The notes below the pieces were generated by a model. That model did not search any database, had not been told where the DNA came from, and saw only the letters and a list, made by a program, of their open reading frames with translations. From the IMG/VR virus record IMGVR_UViG_3300045110_000179, positions 1 through 37,214 of that record: 37,214 nucleotides of DNA; one strand, 5' to 3'. Shown in pieces: positions 12,760-20,857 of this stretch; the stretch's first letter is position 1, and the number at the start of each line of letters is the position of its first letter. Source of the DNA: a virus. The translations under genes were made by a program, and so were the position numbers.

Positions 12760-15700
12760 CAGTTGAGAGCCTTTACCGTGAATAAGATCAGCGTGCCGTC
12801 GGCAGCCGAGCTGGTGCCATCCTGGATCGTGGCCTTGATCGTAATCGTGGAGCTATCGGTCTCGGTTGCCGCCGTGTAATTGGTTCCGAGGTTCACCGGA
12901 GACACGGCGCCCTTGGTGCCTCCAGCGATGACGTTCTGGGTATTGCTTCCGGTTTTCAGCACCGCGATCCACATGCAGCTTACGGACCCGGTGGTAGAAA
13001 CGCCGGTGTCACTGATGACCTCCGATCCGAAATACAGTCTGCTCGTGACGGTGTTGGTATTCGCCGCGTGCAGATAGCAGGCTTCGATCCGGTAGTTGCG
13101 GCCCGCATTGTCGAGCGAGTTGGCCGGGAGCGAATAACTGTCGAGGATCTGCTCGCCGGTGCCCGTGGCCGTGGCGATGCTGGCCGTGATGCTGTGCTTC
13201 AACCCCGGCGTCGAGCAAGCCTCCGCGGCGTTGGAAAGGTTCGCACACGCTGCCTGCGAGAAATTCCCCGCGCCGTCCGACTTGATCGCGCCGGCCACAA
13301 GCTCGGCGCCGTGATAGGTGCTGAAGTGGCTGACATAGGCGTGGGCGCCGCCGATGGGGGCGGTGCCGACAAGGGCCTGGTTAACGCCGCCTGGCTTGAC
13401 CAGGATGCCATCGACGGTCACCGGCGCCGTGGTGCTGGCGGTGAGCAGCGTCACGCGGCAGAGCGGTGTTCCGGAACTGACGAAAGCGGAGTCGAACACC
13501 GCACCGTCGGTGATGTCGGCATGTGTGGGGTCGACGACAGTCGCGGAATGTGCCCCGTTCGCCGCAAGCGTGCCGTGGATCGAATGGCAATGCAGCATGA
13601 TCTTGTCGGGGGCAATGCCGAGTATAGCGCAGGTGAGTGCGATGCGGATCGTCGAACCGGACGGGTTGGAGGTTCCGGTGACCGGCGCGGCGCCGCATTC
13701 GTCGGCGTAGAGATAGTTCGTCGCGCTGCTTGTGGTCTCGCTGTCCTGCAACGTGAGGGTAGCGGACGGCACGACGTGCATTTGCGAATGCAGCTCGATG
13801 CCGCCGGGGCCGCCATACTGGCTAAGCACGAACGCGCCGGCGCTGTGCGTGAGTTGCACCTGGCCGATTGCATTGAGCTGATCGTCGCCGGGACACATCG
13901 TCGAATAGAGCAGCCGCGAATAGCCCGTGATGTCGTACTGCACGCTGTCATAGGAAAGATCGAGGAACCCGTTCTCGATCGTGAACGGCACCGGCAGGAT
14001 CGAGACGTCGTGGCCGCCATAGCAGGGCGCGCGCAAAACCTTGCCGTTGAAATCCACGGTCGCGTCGAACAGTCCGGGGGTGGGCCTGATCCGGCACCCG
14101 TAAGCTGGCGACGGGGGAGCCGTGATCGCCGTCTTGCCGGCTGCGCTGCCCGGAACGGCCGAACCGCAATCGGGGTTGGTGAGTGTGACTGTGGTCGCGG
14201 CCGTCGTGCGCTTGCCGCCCATCTGGTTGATGACCGTGCCATCCGACAGCACGGCGAAGACCGGAATGTCGGAGGTGGATGGTACGAAAATCGAGACGGC
14301 ATAAACGAACGGAAGGCCGTTCGCATGAGCCACGGCCGTGCTTCCGAACAGCGCGCGGCCGGTGACGTGGACCTGCGTTCCAGATTTCTTGGTGTAGGAA
14401 ATCCACTCATGTTCGACATACATGGTTCCCGGCGAAGGCGGCGCGATCGTGCCGCTTCCCGACAACGTCACATCGCCCGTCCCCGTGCCGAGCGCGTTGA
14501 TGTCCGACAGCGTGTAGTTTTGCGCAGCCTGGATGATTTCAAAGGGTGCGCCGACGCCGGCGCCGGTGCCGATGCCGAGGCCGCCGCTCTCGAAGCGCGC
14601 GCGTTCCGCGGTCGTGGTTGTGCCGGCTTCCGTGGTCGAGACGACGACATCGCCGCATTGCGCCGTGTCCGTCCAGCCCTCGCAGGCTTTCAGATCCACG
14701 ATCGCGCGGCTGTTCGGCGAGACCGCCGTCGCGCCATAGCCGCGACCGCCGATGTGAAAGAGCGACTCGTTGTTCTGCACCGCTGTCGGCTGGCCCAGCG
14801 TGCCGTCCGTGCGCACGCCGATTGTTCCCGGCGCCCCGCCATAGGAGTCGATCTCGTCGAACGCATTGCCGCCATCGCGGCCGACCAGGCGGCGCTGCAT
14901 GCCGGCGACTTCCGCCTGCGGCGGGATCAGGCCGCGGAAGGTGAACGTCCCGGTGTCTGTCAACTTAGCCGGTGCCGTCATGGTCACGGCGCAGCTGGGC
15001 GTGCAGGGCGCGGCCGTCAGCGCCTCGATCTCGGTGCTGTGGCGCAGATCCTTTCCGTTCGGCGGGATGATGGTCATGCCGACCACAAGCCCGGTCGTGT
15101 CGAACGTCGCGCCGGTTATCTGGTCGGATCCCGCGGTGATGCTTCCGGCAGTTCCGGCCTTGGCGCTGTCGGTGTTGTTGTTCGTGACGGGCGCATAGCC
15201 GCACTCGAACACGTTGGCCCCGCCCATGATGAGCGAGCGGGCCTGGTCCGTTTCGGCGTAGATGCAGCCGTTCGGGAAGGAATTGTTTCCGAGGAATGTC
15301 GGTCCCGACAGATGGCCGAGCAGGATGTCGCCGGTCGTGGCGTGCGATGCGTCGAGATTGAGGCACCCGTCGTCCACCTGAACGGAGACAAAATCGCCGT
15401 CGCTTACATCGGCGCCGAGGGTCGCGAAATGGACGCACCGCTGCGGCCCGGCGACGTTGTTGAGCTCCAATCCGATCCCCAGCTTGCCGAGCGCGCGGCC
15501 GGAAATGTCGACCGCTTCGTCCTCGCCGTCGATCCACATGCCGACCTGCGTCGGATCGTTGACCGTGCCGTCCGTGTCACCGCTGATCTGGTGCAGGCTC
15601 GGGTGCAGCGCGTTCCTGATGCGATATTGCACTTCGTGCCCGAACACCTGGGCGCCGTTCACGATGGCGCCGGCGTCCTTGTCCACCTCGCTGTCAGGCC

Positions 15701-17252
15701 CGCCGAACATCATGCCGGTGGCGAGATTGGCCGCGCGCAAGCCGCCGGCGCTGTTGCCGGCGACAAACCGTCCGCCGGGCGAGATAATCATGCAGCCGCC
15801 CTTGGGCGGATGGCAGGTCGTGCCATGCAGCGTGCCGGTGCTGTTGGCGAAGGGGATCGAGACCCCGCTTCCTGAGCCGGTGACGTTCGCGCAGCCCACA
15901 AAGGAGCCGCAGTCGATGACAGCGAAGTGGCTGATATGATCGACGTGCAGAACCGCTGTTCCGTCCGTGATGCCGGCCACGCCCGTGATCGTCTGTCCGG
16001 GGGAAATATTCGCATCGTTGGCAAGGCCGCTGATGATGCCCTTGCCGGCGACGAACGTGCCCGTCGTCGTCGGCCCGGCAAAGGACGAACCGTTGAGGAC
16101 GATGTTCGATCCCGATTTCGTGACCGTCCATTTGCCCTGGCAGCCCTCGCGGATCGGCAGCGTGGTGATGAGAACGAGATCGCCGGTGTGGATGTCGACC
16201 AGCGAATGCTCTGTGCTCTGGATGGCGCAATGGCCGGTGCCGTCGTCGACGATGCCGGTGACCGTCCACCACTCGCTGTTGCTGTCGTTCCACGTATTTG
16301 CGCCGGTGCCGTCGACGACGTTCTTCAGGCCGCGCGTCGTGAACGGGAAGACGTTGATCCCGTTGTAGCGGCGCGAACCGTTGTTCGCGAACGCCGCCAG
16401 CCCGACATTGGCATCGCCCTCGATGACGTCGAACGTCGCATCGCCCGAGGTCGAGTTCTGCAGCCCGACGTCGTAGCCGTTGAATGTGTCGTTGCTGTCG
16501 TTGCAGCCGGTGACATCGCACACGAAGCCCGTGTCGGCATTCGTCTGCGCCGTGCCGCCCTGGCCCCAGAAATCCATTTCCGCGCGGATCGTTCCGAACG
16601 GCGCGACGGCAGCATAGGCGGCCGAGACCGCGGCGCAGTTGTGGTAGCCAGATCCTGCCGAGTGTTTCAGGCTCGCGCCTGCGCCGGTGTAGATCGTGCC
16701 GGGAAGGTTGGTGAGATCGCCGTCGCTGTTCTTGTTGCCGATCCATGCGAGTCCGCAATCGAGCGTGACATTCGAGGGCAAGGTGAGCGGTGTCGTCTGC
16801 TTGACGATGAGTCCGTCCGTCGTGGCGCCCGTCTTGTGCGAGGCAGTCACGGCGGCGAGAAGCGCATCCCGCTTTGCATCGAACGCCGTGCATCCCGCAG
16901 CGCCCGCGCCGGTGGTCTTCGAGCAGTCATAGACCGAGCCGGTGACAACGCCCGTTTCCTCGATCGTGGCGCGGAAATCCTGCTTCTGGAAATAGTTGTT
17001 CGCGCCGTCCTTGACGCAGAGCACGCCGTCGACGGTGCAGGTGCCGGCGATCTTCTTCCACAATCCGCCGCCATGATCGCCGGGACCCGCATAGCCATAG
17101 GTCGTGATGCTGTCGAAACCGCCCCATTGCTGTTGCGGATCGGCGAGGGTCGCGGTGTCGGAAATCGCGACGTTGTTGGAATGCGGCGAAGGCGCCGCGG
17201 CAGCGGCGAGGATCCACAGGGCGATCAGCCCGAACGAACGAAGCACGCGCAT
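12759..17252 (-). CDS. Giant tail fibre/spike with N-terminal signal peptide
   Basis: 1497 residues, the largest gene here. It begins with an apparent Sec signal peptide (basic MRVLR, hydrophobic FGLIALWILAAAAAP, about 1-22), very unusual for a tail protein. The body is Gly/Thr/Asn/Asp-rich with many short beta repeats, typical of beta-helical fibres. A polar loop region with Cys residues is spread through 60-560. The last ~120 residues (NYRIEACYLHA ... TLILFTVKALN) look like a compact receptor-binding tip. It follows the tail adaptor by 2 bases with a good AGAGG ribosome site. It is probably the main receptor-binding protein; an exported lysogenic surface protein is the alternative raised by the signal peptide. 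Confidence 0.75.
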   Translation of the reverse strand: MRVLRSFGLIALWILAAAAAPSPHSNNVAISDTATLADPQQQWGGFDSITTYGYAGPGDHGGGLWKKIAGTCTVDGVLCVKDGANNYFQKQDFRATIEETGVVTGSVYDCSKTTGAGAAGCTAFDAKRDALLAAVTASHKTGATTDGLIVKQTTPLTLPSNVTLDCGLAWIGNKNSDGDLTNLPGTIYTGAGASLKHSAGSGYHNCAAVSAAYAAVAPFGTIRAEMDFWGQGGTAQTNADTGFVCDVTGCNDSNDTFNGYDVGLQNSTSGDATFDVIEGDANVGLAAFANNGSRRYNGINVFPFTTRGLKNVVDGTGANTWNDSNSEWWTVTGIVDDGTGHCAIQSTEHSLVDIHTGDLVLITTLPIREGCQGKWTVTKSGSNIVLNGSSFAGPTTTGTFVAGKGIISGLANDANISPGQTITGVAGITDGTAVLHVDHISHFAVIDCGSFVGCANVTGSGSGVSIPFANSTGTLHGTTCHPPKGGCMIISPGGRFVAGNSAGGLRAANLATGMMFGGPDSEVDKDAGAIVNGAQVFGHEVQYRIRNALHPSLHQISGDTDGTVNDPTQVGMWIDGEDEAVDISGRALGKLGIGLELNNVAGPQRCVHFATLGADVSDGDFVSVQVDDGCLNLDASHATTGDILLGHLSGPTFLGNNSFPNGCIYAETDQARSLIMGGANVFECGYAPVTNNNTDSAKAGTAGSITAGSDQITGATFDTTGLVVGMTIIPPNGKDLRHSTEIEALTAAPCTPSCAVTMTAPAKLTDTGTFTFRGLIPPQAEVAGMQRRLVGRDGGNAFDEIDSYGGAPGTIGVRTDGTLGQPTAVQNNESLFHIGGRGYGATAVSPNSRAIVDLKACEGWTDTAQCGDVVVSTTEAGTTTTAERARFESGGLGIGTGAGVGAPFEIIQAAQNYTLSDINALGTGTGDVTLSGSGTIAPPSPGTMYVEHEWISYTKKSGTQVHVTGRALFGSTAVAHANGLPFVYAVSIFVPSTSDIPVFAVLSDGTVINQMGGKRTTAATTVTLTNPDCGSAVPGSAAGKTAITAPPSPAYGCRIRPTPGLFDATVDFNGKVLRAPCYGGHDVSILPVPFTIENGFLDLSYDSVQYDITGYSRLLYSTMCPGDDQLNAIGQVQLTHSAGAFVLSQYGGPGGIELHSQMHVVPSATLTLQDSETTSSATNYLYADECGAAPVTGTSNPSGSTIRIALTCAILGIAPDKIMLHCHSIHGTLAANGAHSATVVDPTHADITDGAVFDSAFVSSGTPLCRVTLLTASTTAPVTVDGILVKPGGVNQALVGTAPIGGAHAYVSHFSTYHGAELVAGAIKSDGAGNFSQAACANLSNAAEACSTPGLKHSITASIATATGTGEQILDSYSLPANSLDNAGRNYRIEACYLHAANTNTVTSRLYFGSEVISDTGVSTTGSVSCMWIAVLKTGSNTQNVIAGGTKGAVSPVNLGTNYTAATETDSSTITIKATIQDGTSSAADGTLILFTVKALN

Positions 17253-17254
17253 GT

Positions 17255-18121
17255 CTATCCTCTTTCGCTGACGTCGATCGTCGTGCCGTCGCTCTTGAGA
17301 CGCATCCAGCCTTCATTGCCGAGCTGCATGTCGAGCGAACCGTTCACGGTGATGGTGTAGGGATTGGCCTTCGTGCTCTTGCGCCGGATCAAGACGTCGA
17401 CGCCCGAGCACGTGACCGGGTTGAACACAATGTCGCGGTTGGCGACCATGTCCGACATGTCGATGAAGATCGTGTCGAGGTGATCCGCCAGCGTGATCGT
17501 GACAGAAGGATCCAGCACGGTGATCTTGCGCGGATGCAGTCCCGGCGTGGCTCCGCCGCCGCCGCCTTCGCCGTTCTGCAGCTGGGTGATCCAGTTCAGC
17601 AGATCCGCGACGGTGAAATCGCTCGCCACCATGTCGCCGTTGGACGCATCGAACACCGCAAAGCGGCCCTTGCGCAGCGCGATGCGCGGCACGGGAGGCG
17701 GCGCGGTTTCATAGTTCGGCGCGTTGAAGCACAACGCCACCCTGCGCGCGATGTCCTGGTCGATCAGCCTGCCGCGGTCCTGCGCGTTGTTGTGCGTCGC
17801 CGACGGGAAGCTGTCGTTTTCGAGATAGCGTTCCGGCTGCACCACATCCGTGTTGCGCCACACCGTGAGCGTGCCGGCGGGAAGTGCGTCGACGGCCTGG
17901 GTGGTGAGCTGGCCGGTGCCGTCCCGGCCGCTCCCGCCGATGGCGAAATCGGTGTTGTAGTGCAGCCTGGTGAGCGTCACGCCGTCCGCGGTGATATGCG
18001 CGGCGATGAGATCCGACGGCTGGTAGAAATAGAGCGGGCCATCCTCGCCCGTCAGGTTGAACGTCGTGCTGACGCCATCGGTGACGAAGAACAGCACAGA
18101 TACATCGACGGGAATCGTCAC
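17255..18121 (-). CDS. Tail fibre N-terminal attachment/adaptor protein
   Basis: 288 residues. The N-terminal ~130 residues resemble the virion-attachment domain of T7-type tail fibres (ITVNGVT-like strand pattern VSVLFFVTDGVSTTFNL ... LTVWRNTDVVQPERYLENDSFPSATHNNAQDRG, the DR-L-D-Q helix near 120 being typical). A Gly-rich linker (GEGGGGGATPG) then leads to a small beta domain with a strand ladder. Being short and directly upstream of a giant fibre, it likely acts as the adaptor that joins fibre or spike to the tail. GTG start overlaps the previous stop as GTGA. Confidence 0.75.
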   Translation of the reverse strand: MTIPVDVSVLFFVTDGVSTTFNLTGEDGPLYFYQPSDLIAAHITADGVTLTRLHYNTDFAIGGSGRDGTGQLTTQAVDALPAGTLTVWRNTDVVQPERYLENDSFPSATHNNAQDRGRLIDQDIARRVALCFNAPNYETAPPPVPRIALRKGRFAVFDASNGDMVASDFTVADLLNWITQLQNGEGGGGGATPGLHPRKITVLDPSVTITLADHLDTIFIDMSDMVANRDIVFNPVTCSGVDVLIRRKSTKANPYTITVNGSLDMQLGNEGWMRLKSDGTTIDVSERG

Positions 18122-20667
18122 GGCCGTGCCCCTCCAACTGCGGCGGAGAGGTCTGGCGCCCGTTCCGGGGCGCTCTCGCCATGATGCCAGTAATATCCGT
18201 TGCCGTATTGGCCGCGGTACCAGCGTTCGATCCGATTAACACGCGACTTGTAGTTCGGGTCGATCGATTCCTGCATTGTGTCCCACACATAGCGTTCGAG
18301 CAAGAGTCGTCCCCACCACATGTTCCCGCCTGGCATGTAGCGTTTGGTGAAGTCGATCCAGCCGAGCGCATAGTTCTGCCCCGGCGTGTTGTGCGGATTC
18401 TTCGCCGCGACGCCGAGCGGGTTGCCGAACAGTGTGTTGATGAAGTCAGACACCAGGCCGACCGGCGAGCCGGCGAGCGTTTCGGCGAGCCCCTTGCCGG
18501 TGCGCGACGTGCCCTGCAGCCCGGCATAGATGAAATCGGCGAGGATGCCGCCGCCGCCGCCATAGGCCATCGCATTGGCCCAGAACCGCCAGTCGGTCAT
18601 GTCGCGCGGGTCGCGGCCGTTGGCGATCTCTTTCAGCTGCAGCGCCAGCGCGCCGGCCAGCGTCGACGAAACGATCAGCCCGGCGGCATAGCGCGCGCCG
18701 CGGCCCGGCGTGCCGCGCGCGAAGCTCTCCAGCCCGTGGGTGAGCATCATCGAGGTGCCGTACTGGTGATACATGGCGAGCGATTGCGCCGCGAGATAGC
18801 GCAAGGTGCCGCGGCGGTTCTGCCCGGCGAACGCCGCGCGGCCCTGCAGGGTCGAGGCCGGCACCGCTTCCTCGGCCAGCACGCCGGCGATGTCGGCGAC
18901 CTTGCCGGCGAGCGTCAGCGCGCGCGACGGATCGAGGTCCGCGCGATCGAGGATGTCGCCGGGCCGGATGTACTGCGCGCCGCTCGCCAGTGTGTGCGGT
19001 ACGGTCTTGCGGATGTCGCGCCAGTCCTGCGCGTCGATGCCGCCGCGTTCGAGCAGCGCGCGGAACTTGTCGTCGAGCTGCGCGAAATTCTTCTCCGCCG
19101 TCTCGCCGGCGATGTGGCGATAGAACGCGAGCCCGATGCTCTCGCGTCCCGCCGCGGTGTGCGCGGTGAGCCCCGAGGCGGCGAGCGCGCGATCGGACAG
19201 CCAGCGCGACCATTCGTGGCCGGCGATCTGCATCTGGAAGCGGTTGGTCTGCGCCAGGCTGCGGCCGTAGTGCTGCGCCTCAAGTCCCGCGCCGCGGGCG
19301 AGCGCGCGGTGCTCGGCGTCGAGCGGATTGAAATGGGCGAGATATTCCTTCATCGCCAGGGTGAACGGCAGGCCGTTCGCCTTGGCGGTGAAGCGCGCGG
19401 TGTTGAAGTCGCCGGTCAGCGCCATCGGCACGACGCCGGGGATCTGCGCCGCGGTCGCGAGATTGGCGATGTCGTCGCCGATGTCGGCGAGCAGGGGCGA
19501 GGACGGGTTGGAATTGGCGTGCGTGAAGCTCGCATACATGTTGTCGATCGCGTCGCCGGCCGCGACCGCGTCGTTCTTCACATGCTCGCGCGCGCGCTGG
19601 AAGAACGTCACATCGCCCTGCTTCTGCGCCAGCGCATAGCGGCGCTTGAGTTCGTTTTTCAGCCAGGAGATCGAGGATTTCGGGTTTGGCCCAAGCACCT
19701 GCATCAGCGCGACGTCGCGCGCGATCTTGTCGACATGGCCGAGCATGGCGTCGACCGGCGAGCCGTTGCCGAATTTGGTCTGGTACGAAAGCCAGTTGTC
19801 GGCATTGGCGAAGTGTAGCACGCGCGCCTCGCCGCGGCGGTTGGCGAGCCCGCCGCCGGCATTGGCCGTCGCATCGCGGCCGGCCCAGCCGCCGGTCACG
19901 ATCGACTGATAGACGTCGTGCAGGACCGTCTGCAGCTTTTCGTCGGTGAGCGGCTTGCCGGTGCGGCGATCGAGCATGCGCGCGCGATCGAGCAGCGGCG
20001 TCACGAATTGCCGCCATGTCTCGAAGCCCGCGCGGCGCACCGTCGTCGCGTCGTGCGATTGCGGCAGCCCCCAGTCCTCAAGCATCGCGATGTGGCCGCC
20101 GAAACGGTTGAACGCCTGGCGCAGCTTCTCGGACGATTTCGCCCAGCCCTTCGCGAGAGACTTGGCCGCCGCGTCGTTGGTGTTCTCACCGAACGCCTCG
20201 CGCACGATGTTCGCCATGCGCGGCAGGTTCTTGCGCACCCCGAGCGCGTTGCGCTTCCACGTGCGGAACGCTTCGTCGAGACCGTCCATCGCCTGGCCGT
20301 GCCAGAACGCATGCGCGCCTTCGACACTCACCTCGCCGCGGCGGCCCTTGGTGATGTGCGACAGCGTCGCCTTCGCCGCGGCGTAAGGATTTTTCTTGCC
20401 GCTGATCGGCGAGACGAAACCCTCCAGCCTGCGCGTGATGTCGTCGCGCGCGGCGAGCGTCAGGAAGGTGCGCCGGCGGCTTTCGGCCGCATCGCCTTCG
20501 ATCATGTTGAACGTCGCGCGCGCTGCCTCGGCCGCCGCCTCGTTGCCGGGCATGTGCGGACGCATGCCGGCGAGCTGCTCGTCGTAGATCTCGCGATACT
20601 GATCCGCTTCCTCTGCGGTCAGGAGCTGGTCGGCCAGCGCGGCGGCAATGCAGCGATCAAAGGGCAT
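18118..20667 (-). CDS. T7 gp16-type internal virion/ejection protein, C-terminal part
   Basis: 849 residues, predicted almost wholly helical. The C-terminal ~250 residues (from YLAAQSLAMYHQYGTSMMLTHG to NRIERWYRGQYGNGYYW) match the conserved end of podoviral ejectosome proteins of the T7 gp16 class, with amphipathic and glycine-rich hydrophobic helices that could line a channel across the host membrane. No lysozyme/transglycosylase domain is seen. It is the third ejection protein of the cluster; together with the 853- and 833-residue genes upstream it should form the DNA-ejection conduit. Start ATG at 20667 overlaps the zinc-ribbon stop (TAATG). Confidence 0.75.
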   Translation of the reverse strand: MPFDRCIAAALADQLLTAEEADQYREIYDEQLAGMRPHMPGNEAAAEAARATFNMIEGDAAESRRRTFLTLAARDDITRRLEGFVSPISGKKNPYAAAKATLSHITKGRRGEVSVEGAHAFWHGQAMDGLDEAFRTWKRNALGVRKNLPRMANIVREAFGENTNDAAAKSLAKGWAKSSEKLRQAFNRFGGHIAMLEDWGLPQSHDATTVRRAGFETWRQFVTPLLDRARMLDRRTGKPLTDEKLQTVLHDVYQSIVTGGWAGRDATANAGGGLANRRGEARVLHFANADNWLSYQTKFGNGSPVDAMLGHVDKIARDVALMQVLGPNPKSSISWLKNELKRRYALAQKQGDVTFFQRAREHVKNDAVAAGDAIDNMYASFTHANSNPSSPLLADIGDDIANLATAAQIPGVVPMALTGDFNTARFTAKANGLPFTLAMKEYLAHFNPLDAEHRALARGAGLEAQHYGRSLAQTNRFQMQIAGHEWSRWLSDRALAASGLTAHTAAGRESIGLAFYRHIAGETAEKNFAQLDDKFRALLERGGIDAQDWRDIRKTVPHTLASGAQYIRPGDILDRADLDPSRALTLAGKVADIAGVLAEEAVPASTLQGRAAFAGQNRRGTLRYLAAQSLAMYHQYGTSMMLTHGLESFARGTPGRGARYAAGLIVSSTLAGALALQLKEIANGRDPRDMTDWRFWANAMAYGGGGGILADFIYAGLQGTSRTGKGLAETLAGSPVGLVSDFINTLFGNPLGVAAKNPHNTPGQNYALGWIDFTKRYMPGGNMWWGRLLLERYVWDTMQESIDPNYKSRVNRIERWYRGQYGNGYYWHHGESAPERAPDLSAAVGGARP

Positions 20668-20855
20668 TAGCGTTCCCGCCTGATGGTTTCGTTACAGGCA
20701 GGGCATTGCACCGACAGCACGGGGATCGTGTTCGCGGGACCCTCGAATGTCTTTGTCGCTTCCGCGAGCGAGAACTGGATGACGCTGTTGCAGCAGGGGC
20801 ATTGCTGGTTGAACAGGATCTCGTTAGCCGGTTTGCCTTGTTGCAGGATTTGCAT
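20667..20855 (-). CDS. Small zinc-ribbon protein
   Basis: 62 residues with a rubredoxin-like zinc-knuckle pair: C19-x2-C22 (CPCC) and C51-x2-C54 (CPAC), a spacing typical of zinc ribbons. Between them is a short helix-strand segment. It lies precisely between two ejection-protein genes, 2 bases after one and overlapping the next by one base, so it is expressed with the virion genes. It may be a virion or assembly cofactor; nothing shows a target. Confidence 0.65.
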   Translation of the reverse strand: MQILQQGKPANEILFNQQCPCCNSVIQFSLAEATKTFEGPANTIPVLSVQCPACNETIRRER

Positions 20856-20857
20856 CG

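Noticed and set aside
13068-15875. Very long open frames on the plus strand opposite the late genes (also near 1486-3567, 21203-23470, 26240-28801)
   Set aside because: Arg/Ala/Gly-rich shadow translations caused by high GC and GC3 bias; no motifs, no ribosome sites, and each is fully covered by a well-supported minus-strand gene.
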